From Apostichopus japonicus (taxonomy: Eukaryota > Echinodermata > Holothuroidea > Aspidochirotida > Stichopodidae): a stretch of 64,000 nucleotides of DNA. Shown here in pieces: positions 12,401-27,400 of this stretch. The notes under the pieces were generated by a model, which ran no database searches, was not told the origin of the DNA, and worked only from the letters and a program-made list of their open reading frames with translations. The position numbers were made by a program, and so were the translations under genes. The stretch lies in assembly GCF_037975245.1 (NCBI RefSeq), contig NC_092569.1, positions 1,339,501 through 1,403,500 on the forward strand, in the 5' to 3' direction. How positions within the stretch are numbered: the stretch's first letter is position 1; every line of letters begins with the position of its first letter.

Positions 12401-15400
12401 TGCCCAGCACAACCCCTCCCATCACTCTTGCCCAGCATAACCCCTCCCTTCCCTCTTTCCCAGCACAACGCCTCCCTTCCCTCTTTCCCAGCACAACCCT
12501 TCCCTCTTCCCCAGCACAACCCTCCCTCCCCTCTTCCCCAGAACACCCCTCCCATCACTCTTGCCCAGCATAACCCCTCCCTTCCCTCTTTCCCAGCACA
12601 ATGCCTCCCTTCCCTCTTTCCCAGCACAACCCCTCCCTTCCCTCTTGCCCAGCACAACCCCTCCCTTCCCTCTTCCCCAGCACAACCCCTCCCTTCCCTC
12701 TTGCCCAGCACAACCCCTCCCTTCCCCTTGCCCAGCACAACCCCTCCCATGCCTCTTGCCCAGCAAAACCCCTCCCATCACTCTTGCCCAGCATAACCCC
12801 TCCCTTCCCTCTTTCCCAGCACAACCCCTCCCTTCCCTCTTTCCCAGCACAACCCCTCCCATGCCTCTTGCCCAGCACAACCCCTCCCATCACTCTTGCC
12901 CAGCATAACTCCTCCCTCCCCTCTTCCCCAGAACACCCCTCCCCTCAGAATGCTACTTTGTTCCTACAAATCTGACACTTAATTATTAGATGAGCAAAAG
13001 CTCAATGAAACTAAACGAATATACGTTTAAATACAAGCGCAAACAGAACAGCACTCTCGCTTTTGCACATTGTTATTTGGCTATTGCATGCCATCACCGA
13101 CAAACAGATTAAAATTGAACAGTACTATCAAGTTCACAGCACTGTCCTTGTACCATCTTGAAAACTGTTCAAATGACAACCGCAGATAACATACCAACAG
13201 TTAAGGCGCCCGCCCTCGCTCATGCAGCACTTAATATATTAAGATAGAGTGATTATTGGATTTATATGCAAAGTAGCTGATCAGGAGAATCACTTATAAC
13301 AGCAACTAGAGTGCTAAGAACCTCATTAAAGTCCTGTCCATTATTGGAGTAGTAAGTAATTATAGCAAGTGGTTACAAATTTTTTAATATTTTTAATACA
13401 TCGCTCCTAAAGGACAAAAGTAACCATAACCTTACACATTAATTTACTCATTGACTTTATATAGAGCAAAGTCATAACTGCTTCTAATGGTTAGTTGTTG
13501 GAGAAAAAAACTGTTCATAGGTCAGGGAAAGAAATGCAATCAAAACTAACATAAAGGACGAAGAAAATTTTTATTTATTTTTATTTTTTTAATTTGTATT
13601 TGTATTTATTTTGTATTTTGTATTTATTTCGCCCTTATTTCTCACATGCTTGTTCAAGTTACTAGTTCTCTATCAATAAAGACAATTTAAAAATGGTGGC
13701 TGGACAGTTTCCCTTTTTTACAATGAAATTGAATTTTGCACTAATTTTGCCTTTCTACTATTTAATCCCTTTTTACCTTTGTATATCTGTATCTTTAACA
13801 TTCATTTATAGTTTATTTTCTTGATTTGTATGTTTTATTGTAATGCCCCTTAGAGCGATTTTATATTGCATATTAAAGGCGCTATAGAAATTCTGTAAAA
13901 TAAATAAATAGATAAATATTAACAAAATGTCAACTCGACTCTGAAAGGTGTGTAACAGCGACCATGTTTTTCATTTTAATAATACCAGACCTGTGGGTAA
14001 TAACCTTTACACTTTAGACTGTGTGAAGTTTCCATTGTGAAATTTTCTCAGGAATTTGATGGTTATATTATAAAGAGGTTTGTTTCTGTAGGCCCTAACA
14101 CCCTCTGGAAGATGTAGGTAGGATGATTACTTTTACTGTCTTTACTGGAAAATTTGGTTCTCGAGGTGTACGACGACACAAAAAGATGAGAACATGTGGG
14201 TGGATGAAGTGGAACGCTTTCAGATTACCTTCCCACTCTTGCTGGAAATATAATTACTTGAACAATAATAGCAAACATTCTTTTTTTTAAATTTTGGGCT
14301 TTTTTTTGTGCATATTTTTGATACTTTTGTGGCATGTATGGATCATGATATATCAACCATAAACTCCCTTCTCACAAGTTGGCATGAAACCATAGAATTC
14401 TGATTTCCATTGACATGTTCAGAGTGTATAATCTGAAAAGGCCAAAACATTATTTTTTTTGGTGGCTAGGATGGTATTCAAATCAGTGCAAATTGTCGAG
14501 TTGCTGGTTCTATCCCCATTCTGACCAAAATAATCTTTGCCCCCTTCAAAATTTTCAATGATTTCCCAGTTTTCCATTGTCCATTTACAAAGATTTATTT
14601 GTTTAAAGAAACAACAACATTTATTTCGGACAAAGGTTCTGTGGCCCAAACCTGGATTCAGATACAAACAAAGAATTTAAAATTATCTGAAAGAAAACTT
14701 GGCCAGTCTAAGCTGAAGAACTTTATTGCTATGGGACAAATATGGCTAAAAACAAATTGCCTTTTTAACATCTTATTTACCCAGTACCAGACACCATGCA
14801 CTCAAGCAAGAATGAATGCTTGTTGGTAGTATAAACAACTTGTAATGTACCACAAGGCAACCATATCACAAGGACTAGCACAATAAACATGTTTTCATGG
14901 ATGAATGGATGTTCATTCATACTTAGTAAAGATTCCTAAATCCTATTGGTCCATTCAGGTCAGCTGACCGTGGTTAATCCTGTGAGTAGCGCACGGTAAA
15001 ATTACGGGGCATCACTTTAATAAATCTTTGGTTATATGTAACCAAAAATGTTTTGTTTTATTTTTCCCCCACACAAATGGTAGTGTATGAATGAACAGGG
15101 TTAATCAACGGTCTAGCGTGCGTTACTCACATAATTAATGCACTCCGGGTGTTAATGCAATCGCTGGATGCACTCGGGCTCCGCCCTCGTGCATCGCTTG
15201 CATTATCCCCCGATCGTGCATTAATCCTGTGAGTAACGCACGCTAGACCGTTGATTTACCCCTTATTCGCATGATTGTATTATGCTCATGGAACATTCTG
15301 AGCAATCCTGGTGAGTACTGTTACAGACCCGGCTCTCTCTCTTTTGCTTGTATACAGTAACAATGAAGTAGGCTGCTACGTTTACTATGCGCGACAAAAC

Positions 15401-18400
15401 AAGTTAATTAAAAGAGCATATTTGAACCATGACAAAGATGCAAATTTGTGTTGTTTGTTGTTTATCAATTACTAATCCATACTACCAGTATATAAAGAAA
15501 ACTACTGTTTATTAAATTGTTATGACAATTTTGAAGATGGGAACCCTGATATTTATTGAGCTCCCTATTTATATTTACAAATGTCAGTGCTAATAAAAGC
15601 TACTAGCTATAATCAAGTCCTCACTGGCACTTTCCTGAATGACAAACATCATTAACAGAATGGGCTTTTGATGGCAGCACATTATCATTGGCTGGTAATA
15701 AGCAGTAATACAGGGCTTATGTAAGGTACAGACATAATGTCCATGCTTTGGCTGACTGTTGCCAACTGACTCACTCTGTGTTTTAGTTCTTCATGTCCAC
15801 TGACAGAAACTTGCTTGGCAGTGCCCGTTTTTTCACGCTGGCAAACGGGAAATTTTGGGGCCATGGTAACTATGAGATGCAGGCATTGAAATATTTACAG
15901 GTGATCTCCTAACATAGAAATGGTTGACACTACAACCACTTATTGACGTACCTCCTTAAACTTTAACTGCACACTCTCTTGACCAGGAAAGCCTCCCCCG
16001 ATATCCAACACTCGCATATCGAATCCTATCTTCACGCCGGTATTCATGACTTCACGAGCACTACTGATGGCTTGGCTGTAGGCAGTAGCGTCTCTACATC
16101 CACTGCCAACATGGAAACTGCAGCGGAATAAAAATGAGAATATTAAATCATTTGACCCCACCGTAGATAAAAATGACATATATTAGCTAATTGGGAAAAT
16201 AACTAGACAACATTATAATAACACAGGTAAACACATATAATTTAGTAGTGAGACACTTTATAAAGCAGATGGTTATAACCACCAAAATATTCATTTTGGA
16301 GATTAATTTTGCGTAGCAGTTTTGGAGGTTATGAACATGTCTACTATGCATCTTTGCACTTGTAAAGCAATTTGCCCAATTTGCATAGCATTTTGTATTG
16401 CAATAACGGATAAATTATTCCCTGCATTCCCCTATTTTACCCTGCCTTCCCTATTTTACCCTGCCTTCCCTATTTTTACCCTGCATTCCCTATTTTACCC
16501 TGCCTTCCCTATTTTACCCTGCCTTCCCTATTTTACCCTGCCTTCCCTATTTTACCCTGCATTCCCTATTTTACCCTGCATTCCCTATTTTACCCTGCAA
16601 TCCCTATTTTACCCTGCATTCTCTAGTTTACCCTGTATTCCCTTTTTTACCCGGCCATTCCTATTTTACCCTGCCTTTCCTATTTTACCCTGCATTCCCT
16701 ATTTTACCCTGCATTCCCTATTTTACCCTGCCTTCCCTATTTTACCCTGCCTTCCCTATTTTACCCTGCCTTCCCTATTTTACCCTGCATTCCCTATTTT
16801 ACCCTGCATTCCCTATTTTACCCTGCAATCCCTATTTTACCCTGCATTCTCTAGTTTACCCTGTATTCCCTTTTTTACCCGGCCATTCCTATTTTACCCT
16901 GCCTTTCCTATTTTACCCTGCATTCCCTATTTTACCCTGCATTCCCTATTTTACCCTGCAATCCCTATTTTACCCTGCATTCCATTTTTTACCCTGCCTT
17001 TCCTATTTTACCCTGCCTTTCCTATTTTACCCTGCATTCCCTATTTTACTTCTTGATCCTTTTAATTCCTTAGAGGACTACAAGTGAAACAAGCAGAAGC
17101 ACTGATGGAACAACATTCCAAAATGCTTTCAAAGACAACCTTGTACAAACTTTGTCAACAACAACAATAATAAATTGTATTAAAAATTAATTAATAACTG
17201 AAACACAATCTCTTCATTACCAATATCACAGGGCATAATTTATCCAGTATCGCATCCCAGAGTACTATTCAAAATGGTAGTGTTACTATATGTAAGTGTG
17301 TACACAGGTCTAGTAGTTTCTACAAAGGAACTATAGTATTATTCAACACGAGAACAAATTCAGAGCCTTTGAAAATGCTAACACTAAATTATTACATGTG
17401 TCATACAATTAATTGTTCCAATACAATCAGAGACACCATCAAATTGGTCAATTGAAGATCCAGTTGTGTGTGGTCTGGGGGGGGGGTGGGAAGATACAGT
17501 GTACACTAAATAGCCCCTTGGGGGAGCGACACTAAAAAGCCCCTGGGGGGGGGAGAGACACTATATAGCCCCTTTAAACAAATCTTGGAAATGAAATACA
17601 TTGTTCATAGCATGAATCCATACATGGATTCCACATTTCTAGCAAGGTATTAAGTTTCTTCTAGATCGTAGATTTTAATTCACCATTTTATATCGATATT
17701 GACAAATCTTGGTCTGATTTCAATTAATAAATCGCATAGCAATGTACAGTAGTACCCTAGTTCATTAACTTACAGTAACTGGTAAAATTGCCAGCAAATT
17801 GTTAAACTTAAGGAATAACAAAGGCAGGGATTTATATTATTTAGTAATGTAAACTCCAATATTTGACTTTTAAGTTGACCGCTTCCTCTTTGACTGAATA
17901 CGCTCGCTTTGAAAATTGGCTCCTAAAGGCTCACCACAATACACAGCTAGCTGCCATTTTTCACATAATACAACCGTATCAAAATACAAGGTTATTTATT
18001 GGGGGGGGGGGGAATAATCAGTTCAATAGTTTTCAAAGAGGGCTAATTGATCTTCTTCATAATATTAAAACTTTTGTACTTAAAAAGTTTTGAATATTTA
18101 AATATTTTGCATATTGTATTGTAGTAGTGCCATGTTGATTTTTGTGATGGTTTGGTAAGCATTTCTGGAAGTTACACAGTGTGCACTAAATTTATGAGTT
18201 TGTTTTTTTGCTCAGGGCCTACAAAGTTTGGTTATAACTGCCATACACACAAATAAGTTTCTTTGTTGTTATCTTGCAGTATTATGATTGCATATTTATT
18301 TTTAATATCAGGGTAGTTTGGACAGCTTACGCATGGACTGTCCTACCATACGCCATACTGTTGAGCATATTCTGTATGGGCTCCATAACAGTTCTATGGT

Positions 18401-21400
18401 TAGGTGTGAGCAAGGGGCTGTTAACAGCAGGCTGTTGAATGCAAGCAACTTAAGCTGGTATTTGAGGCCTCTCATCTGTCCATAGTAATGAAGGTTAGCA
18501 AGGCAGGCTTAATAAACAGGAACACAAAAGACCAAACTAGAGTCAAAGCCATGCCCCAAAACCATTTGGCTCTTTATCAAAGTTTGAATAATAGGCCTAC
18601 ATACAATACAAAGTAAAGCTTATAATGGTAATATTTGGGAATTGCAAACACCTTCCATTCATATCAGGCGTACAGTACTGAATGGTATTTTTATAGATTG
18701 ATCATACAAGCAATGGCATTGTTTACATAGGCCGGGGATATTGGCTATTGGGATGTAACTTATTCATCTTGCAATAACTCTTTATAAGAAGAAAACAAAC
18801 TTATAGCAGGCTGATATTATAAAAAAAAAATAATGATAATTACACTTGTGTTAAGGTGGTGCAAGTTTGCAATAGGAGTTTTGTTTGTGCATTTTATTTA
18901 TTCCACAGCTATCAAATTAGCCCATTGTTATGACTATGATGTGGAGGGTATTCTTGAACTGGACTGTACCATTTTTTTTGGGGGGGGTACAGGGTGGTGA
19001 AGAGGGGCAGTTAGAGGAGAGTACTGGGGATGAGGGGGAAAGAGTTTATGCCCTGAAAAGGTTCTTCTCTGAGGGTGTACTTCCAAGATATAGTACTATA
19101 CTGTTGTACTGTGCCTGTATGTTTTGAGGATGGGGGGGGGGCAATGGGGGTGGGGTGGGTGTGGTGTGACCATAAAGGTCAGAAGAATGAAAGGGCATGG
19201 AATGGAAAGAGTTCTTCAAGATGTATGTGGAATGGGTAAAAACATTGCTGGCTGCCTAAGTACCTCTGCATTATCTAGGAAACAATATACAAGAAATGGT
19301 TTATGGACTATTATTGCAGCCCTACAGCCTGATCTACTGAGGCCATCTTGACATTTCCTGTCAAATATGGGTATGAGAGAAACAATACAAATATCATAAC
19401 TTCATAGCATAGTTGTATGTAAACATCTCACAATATATTGAGGTTGCAAATGATATATATCCTATACAGTAACCACACGCACCCTCCCCCCCCCCCCCCC
19501 CCAAACAAAACAGTATCCTTGGCAACAGTGCAGTCAACATCACCAGTTTTCATTACCCTGAGCTGAATGCTACTGAAAGCACAAGCACTTACAAGCCTTC
19601 AAAATCAATGGCAATGTTCTCGCAGCCTGTCCATCTGTTATGGTAAAGCAGGGAGATAATATGCCTCCTACATACGTCTACTGGCAGTTTGAGTGCAATT
19701 ATGACAGACCTAATGAACTAATTGTATTTAACCCTTGAGCTTAAAGCAGCATATTGATTAAAAGGCTTTTGATGCAGCTATTCAATGCTTGAAAGAAGAC
19801 TTTAGGTAGAATTTCAGTCCTGATATGTCATTCCCTCCAAAGGACAAATTGTAGTGCTGGAAATATTTCTACAAATATACTGATTTTCAAGATATTCACC
19901 TAAGTTAAAATATTCTGAATCTATGGAATGCTCCTTTAAAGTTCAATCCTCAGTACAGACATACATGTTAATTTTTAATCCACTGTTTTCTATAACTTGA
20001 CCAAAAACATTTTCTTTGAACTCCATATATAAACAACAGAGCACCTTAGCATTGCACATAGTCCACAACACAGAACACAGTAAACAATTTTAAACTTTGT
20101 AGACTTTATATTGGATATGAGGGCACTTATATATTTTTATACGCTTTAATATTTTGTAGGTACATTTTATATTTTGTTCATCTTAATATTTTATAGGAAC
20201 GTTTTCATATCTATGTGCATTATTATAAGTCTTATTTGTTGTTTACAATGTTTAATGTTTTGAGCTCTTGTTATCAACCAATTTTCATTGTATTTTTTGA
20301 TATGATTGGCTGAATAAATATCTATCTATCTGTCCTTTGACAAATCAGATGTCATTTGAGGCCATAAAATTCTCATGTTTTGACAAATGTTGCATTTTGT
20401 GTTGCTAAGATCTGAGGAACTGACCTAACAGTCTTTGTATTAGACTATATAGTCCAGTCACTTTAATTGATGGACCAGATCTGTTTTAAAGGGACATTTC
20501 TGAAAAAATAAATGTTCTAACAGCTGGACTGATAACAATGTTTTTGAACAATCTACAACATATCCAAGTTAATTTTGTGCCAAAAGTTATCCTTAAAAGT
20601 CCAATAATATAAAAAATTCAGTTCATCAGTATTATTAGTAAGTAGTCAAAATCAAATTGATCAAATTAAGCTCCATTTTGAAAATTTCTAAATGTTCCAA
20701 TTTACAATTCACATAATTATTACACACTACTGGTACACAGTATGAAGAAGAGTTTGGGCAGCACACACTTAATTGGCATTGTTACTGTAATAATTAAAAG
20801 GCTCTCAATACCATCATCTGGTAAAATCATCAACAGTTGCTAGACCGGACTGGTTTTAATGCCAGTACTGTACATTAGGCACGGTAAACGATAGAGATTC
20901 ATTGAACTAAACCAACAACTGGCTTTCAAGGGTACGCAATTCATCAAAATTATGCTTGAAGCAGAAACGTCACAATTTTTGTAAATAAACGACATATCGA
21001 TTTTTTTGTTGTTGCCCCTCCTGGTTTTCTGGCCTCTGTCCCCATCACCACCCCCCCCGGTCACCCCTTACCCTATTTCTTGTTTAAGCCAAAAATTTAT
21101 GAATAAGTATCCAGGACAATATAACAACTTGATTTGAAGTCTGTCCTTTTCCCCTTCCCCAACACCTGCCCCCTCCCTTGTATTCCTGTTTGCCAAACAG
21201 TTACTCATTGAAACTGTTATCACCTGTTCATCACATTTAAATGTTCTTAACAATTTCTGTCTGACAATTGAGAACCATATTTACTTTGTCTAGTATGACT
21301 GCAAACAGAGACTTTAATCAGTTCCAGACTATGTACATGATGAGAAATAAATAGATATTTATATTACTTCATAATTTTTATCTGATAGATATGAAACACC

Positions 21401-24400
21401 CAGCAGAATTTAATAGACATCTTCATATCAAGAATTAAAACAACAACAAAATTTAACCAGAAAGCCAGGGCTTATTTTGATTCCTTGCCAATTGAGATTA
21501 TAATCCCAAGCTTTCGTCAATGTTGATTAAATTGATCAGCAAGGTTCTTTCACTGACTGTGGACCTACCTACTAAAAATATTAACTTACCATGTTTACCA
21601 GCTATTTTTAGCAAAATCAACTCAAGCCCTGCCCCCTAATAAATGTGCATACTATCAGATTGAACATACATTATCATGTACCCGCTATCTATCAACACCT
21701 TCTCACAAAGTATGGTTCAATTCTGAAAATGTTTACATTTGACCCTGTGACCTTATTAATATTCTTGAGATGAGCAACAAAATCAATAGGCTCTCAGTGT
21801 TGGATTTTCAGGAATTTGAGAAGGTTGTCCGAAGGACTACCAGTTTCAAGGATTTTCAAATATTTGGTAGTCCTGCAAAAAACTTGGTAGTCCTTCCAAA
21901 TTTTCCACCAAAATTGCAAATGAACACAAATAATACAAAACAAAACATTTTAGTGCTCAATCTGATTGTGTAAACCAAAGCTTTATTAGTTTAGCATATA
22001 ACCATGTTATTGTGTACTGTTTTCAAAACGTGTTTGCACGGGTATCCGGGTACCCTGATACCCGCCCGACGCGATACTACCCGGTTCCTTATTTATTACC
22101 CAAATACTACGCAGTGTGATTTTTTTGAGGGCAAACCTATGGTTAGGCAAGATATTTCCATTGAGTTATGCTACCATGTGGTCTAAGATAACAGCAATAA
22201 CGAAAGAATTCCAGCATTGTTACGAACACAGGATTCTGGGTATGGGACGCAATGTTTTGGCCAGGGATGCAAAATCTTCAAATTGCTTGCAATCCCCAAG
22301 TACACACTCACAACTAGGTCAACGGAAAACATAACAAAACATATTTTTGAATGAACATCTTTCATTATTTCTTTTTCTGACAAGAATCAAAAGTTCTCCT
22401 ACTCCTACAGATCATTGAATTTGTTTGAAAATAAATATATATCATAACAATCAACCGCAAGGTACAGGGCTACCAAAACTTCATTACAGAGATTTTCATG
22501 CTAAAAATAGACAATGATGCTTTACCAAGATTCCTGTGATTTGATTGGCTAATAGTCCCTACCGATTGTCTGCAAACATTCTTGCATTTTTAGTGCTCAA
22601 TGAACACGAAGTAAGTAACTTGTTTAACAACAATTACTTGCAACGTTTACTTTTACCTGTGTAGAGATAACGAAGCTTGTGGTAAAGACTATCATAATGT
22701 CTGCACTCAAATATCATACCGTTAGGCCTTGTCTCATATTTGTTACGTACATTCACTGGTGGTACGAAGATGCATTTGAATTGTATCTGAGACTATCACG
22801 TAGGGTTTGAGCGATATATCGAAAATTATTATTATCGCGATAATTTTTTTTTCAAAACGATATTTTTTGAGGATTGAACAAATGACGATAATTTCAACTT
22901 CATTTACTGACTTTTGAACTTCGAAAACCCGTCCTTTACAACATTGACTGTATAGAGAAAAAAACTGAAAATCAGTAGAGAAATTACCAATGTGTACGAA
23001 CAGTAAGTTGGTACACCTTTCAAACTTTACGAAAGATCGAGCAAAATACTTTCGAAAAATTCACGCGAAACTGGCATATCGTGCTAAATGCAGCTAATGC
23101 CATGTAAACAAGGCTCTAGTTCACCCATTTATGAACAAACCGTCAGACCACATCTGGTGTGAAGCGCGGGGAAAAGAAAGTATTTTCTAGAATTTCCACA
23201 AAAAAAGGAAAAATTAATATCCTACCATAGTTAAGTGTAAAGCATATAGCCTAACCACTTCGTCGGTTACGGATCTCACGTAACAACAGAAACACAACTA
23301 ATTGTATTTTACGAAGTTGACGTTTTCTAGAAGGACATGGAAACAATACTTTGAAATAAGTTGATCATGCCAAGTGGCCTAAAACATGATATTAAAAGGT
23401 TTACTTTCATAAAGATGGCCATACTTTAGCCATTGGGCCTTGATATCGTGCTATGTCTGTATGTTATAGACTGTGCCTCGTGTATCATGGGGAATAGATT
23501 GTTTTGTTCATGCAGAGGAGTCGGTTGGCTTTGAGGTGTGTTTTACCTACCTTAATGTTACGGGGATATTTACCTACTTTTGAACGTCTAAGATAATATT
23601 TCGCATAACTTAACCGATCCTTTACTGACTGACCTTATTAATTCTAGAGTGGAGCCAAAATAGTTTACTACATGAAAAGTTTTTTGGAAACGTGCCAAAA
23701 ATGTTAGGGGTAAACACTGCATTTGTAAACTGGTGAGGTATAGTGCACGCTGTTCCTTGTAAGGCAGTCTAGAAACGGGGCTTTGCCGAACGAAATTTGT
23801 TTCATAATATCAACAGTTTTGTTGTAACTTTTTAAAGATTGTAAAACAGATTTAATCTCTTTTCATTTCATCACGTAATATAGCTACTCTAATTTGTCAT
23901 TTTAAAATTTTCATCAGTTTCCGTTCGTGACAATTTAAATTAAAAGTTGTCAGTATTTTTTCGCTAATAACATTACTGTATTCCATGGATACCTTATAAC
24001 TGCGTCACAAATTCAGCGGTATAGGCTAGATTTCCCCAATTGACTTAGTGTGCTGTTAGGCAACCATGTGGTTGAAGATAACAGCAATACTGAAAGTATT
24101 CCATGGATATCTTATAACTGCGTCACAAATTCAGCAGTATAGGCTAGATTTCCCCCATTGTCCAGCAATGCATTTTCACTCGGCCTATAGACTGTCAGTG
24201 TCTGATCGACTGTTGTTACAACACCGTACAAAATGCATTGCACTGACATTTGGCCACAAGTCTCATTTGTTTTCTGGGTACATCATTAGAGACTAACGTT
24301 AGGCGACTTTATTAGTGAAAAGTTTTTTCTAACAATGCTGTAAAGTTAATATTTCGCGCATGTTTTTAAATAATTCATGTTTGGTTTGGGTGTTATTCAG

Positions 24401-27400
24401 AAACTATTTAATTAAATTGACTTTCATTTTTAATGAAATATAATTAGGCTCAATAATTCTTCAAAGCCTTCATTTTTTTTGGTCGTCCGAAGGACAACCA
24501 ACCACACAACATTTTGAAAGATTTGGTAGTCCGACGTAATTTCTAGTCGTCACGGACGACCGGACGACCGTGAAAGTCCTACACTGGCTCTTCTACTCAC
24601 TATGGCACATATATGTACCAAGTATGACTTCAGTCCAACTTGTCGTTGTTCAGTTACCATGTTTACAAGCTATTTTAGTGCTATAAACTTAAGCCCTGCC
24701 CCCTAATAAATATGCATAATATTAACTTGAACATATGTATCCATGTACCCAATATCTACCAACACATTATTACCAAGTATGAATAACTTCTGTCTTTCGG
24801 TTGCGGAGTTAAAAGCATTTGGAGATTTTCACGTTTGACCCCGTGACCTCATTATTATTCATGAGATGAGCATCGACATCAATAGGATCCATCTACTCAG
24901 TATGGCGCATCTATGTACTAACCTGTATGACTTCAATCCAACTTGCCATTGTTGAGTTATCGTGTTTACGAGCCAAGGGTGTCACATACACACACACGCA
25001 ATCACCATCGCATAGATTCCTTGAGCCTTCGGGCAAGGAATCAAAAAGGGAAACCCCTCCCAGCAGTTACTTGCCTTTAAATACGTTGCATATCTAGCAC
25101 AAGAGTACTTTGCGAGCTAACCTTGGCTGATGGTGATACTGCAGGTACCTAGTTACTGGACCTTTGACCTCCCATGGATCTAAAACAGCAAGGAGATTCT
25201 ACTACATACAGTATATGGGGAAAGTCAAATCATTTGAAGTTTCACATCTCCATTGGGACTCGACTTTTAGAAATTTAAAAGGGTTTGAATTTTGCAAACC
25301 TTAAATTTTTTTTTAGCTTTTACCATACCAATTTGTGGAGCAATTTAAAAGTCAATTAATAGCCAATAAAATTTATACTCGCCAACTTGACTGCACGGGT
25401 TACTTGCCAATCAAGTAACCAACAATTAAAACAGGAATCTACCCGCTTATTCTCTTTCACTAACCAGCAATCTTATCGGATACACTTCCTAATCCTCTGA
25501 TATCATGGGATGCACGTACTATCCCTCCATCTTCTCAATATTTAGGGGTTATATAAACAACAATCAACCAACTACACTAAATGAGTGGTGAATAAATTAG
25601 TAAGCGTTCAAATTTTGTGAGGCAATTTTGAAGGTTCAGAACCTTGTGTCTCGTATGAAACAAGTAATAATTCATACACTGCTCTACAATACTGTATATG
25701 AAAACTGCAATGTAGGAAGTAAAAAGTTATATATTTCTATTAGCATTTGATATGAAACAGTTCAAACATTTCATACCTGCTACACATAATTTGAATATTA
25801 TATTGATTCATACTGTGTGTCTAAAACTGAGCCCTACGTAATACATCTGTTGCCCATTTTGTGATGCCACACTGGATAAGTAACTCCCTGACAGGAAAGT
25901 TGACGATCTCTTTCGAGGTGTATTTCCAATACAGCATTGACTAACAACCTTTGAAGAGATATTTATGTTACTATTACATTATAGGTAAAGTTCATCTCAA
26001 AAGGAGAACCCAACCAAGCACTCCATGTTCATACAGTGAGGCAAATTTATTGTAAGTGAATGAAGACATGTGTTCACCTGTATAGATATTTATGTGCAGC
26101 TTTCTACTGTACAAGTAAACTGTACTTTCATGTAACACTTCAAGGCAAATGTACAGTATGGTAGAGTATGAATATATCCTGTTCCTATTAGTTAAGAGGA
26201 GGTTCAAAACTGTTCATACTATCAATTCTGTAATTTGAATAGCATTACATGTAAGTACAAAACATAGCTTAAAAACTGTCTCAACTGGCTGCCAACTTAA
26301 TCCATGAGATCTACATAGTTTTTTCTTTCAAAACAAAACATGATTGCATGGACTTGCTGCAATTCCTGAGAATTTTAAAAAACCTTCCCTTAAAGTACAA
26401 TGGGGAAAAAATCAATCACTCTAACTGGATAACATCTCCCCCTCTACCCCTCCCCTCCTCCAGATGTTTTCAACAATTGAATATTACACAGAGAGAAACA
26501 ATAAATTCATTTCTATTCGTGTCAAAGTACCAGTTTACAAGCTCTTTTGCATTTAAGAATTGAATATCTTGATGAGTTATTACATTGCTATGATATTTTA
26601 TGACCCAATTAGTATTTATAATTTCACAGCATCAATAGGAAAAGGTGCATGAAACACACAACCAACTTGCAAAAGTACAAATGATGGAAACTCCTGCTGC
26701 TGGAGAAGTTATATCAGCCATCTGAAAAAAATACTCAATCATGTGATAACTGATATCAAATTAATTTCTTTACAAGATTCCCATCCTCATAACCAATCAC
26801 AGGTTATTGATTATACGTGAAAGAACTAATTAAGTCGAACCGTCTCATATCTTTATATTTCGGCTTTAGAGGTCATATCCAGATCTGGGATTATTTATTC
26901 ACGTGTAACCAGAGCATAACTTGGTTAATTTTTTGTTGTTGAGTATATTTATCATTTCTTTCAGTTTCCTATTTTTTTTATTCATTTGATCATTTGATTT
27001 CATCATCTTAGTTTTATTTTTATTCATTTGATAATGAATAACCTTTACTTGGTATATTGATGAGTTCCCTTAATTTTCACTTTTATTGCTAACTACTGAC
27101 ATGGCAACAGTTAGTGCTCAGGTGGGCCCTGTGTGACCTGTCTGTTCTTTTTAAACTAAGTAATTGTTTTGTGGTCCTTTTTTTCTAGGAATGCATGTAC
27201 TGGCTCCAAGCATCTATCCCTTTTTAGAACTTTGGGTGAAATAGACAGTTTTAATAGCTATTTTTGTTTTGGTAGGAACATTCTTGGTGATAGATATTTA
27301 TTTTCAAATGTACTTAAGGACACTGATGAGACCCATTCTAAAATTAAAGTCTCAATGTGTGTTTGCTGATGAATTTCGGAAAACAAACTTCCGAAGCAGA

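Larger units (their letters stand above)
21475..25046 (+). mobile_element. Helentron/DINE-like element, copy 1 (interrupted)
   Basis: Ends are perfect 15-bp inverted repeats: ttttgattccttgcc (21475-21489) and ggcaaggaatcaaaa (25032-25046). The interior holds a tandem unit of about 300 bp (copies at 21588, 24657 and, partial, 24959), then a CA-rich tract, then a hairpin at 25015-25042 (gattccttg / caaggaatc, 10-nt loop) just inside the right end. Inverted terminal motif, internal tandem repeats, microsatellite and 3' hairpin in that order resemble non-autonomous Helentrons. No transposase is seen. A second element is nested inside. The assignment is inference; a foldback DNA element is the alternative. 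Confidence 0.5.

Noticed and set aside
11756-12975. Pro/Ser-rich and Gly/Arg-rich open frames up to 253 codons on both strands
   Set aside because: They are read-throughs of the 28-bp minisatellite in all phases.
16322-17056. 244-codon open frame
   Set aside because: Translation of the 19-bp minisatellite with a 19-residue period; it lies in an ODC intron.
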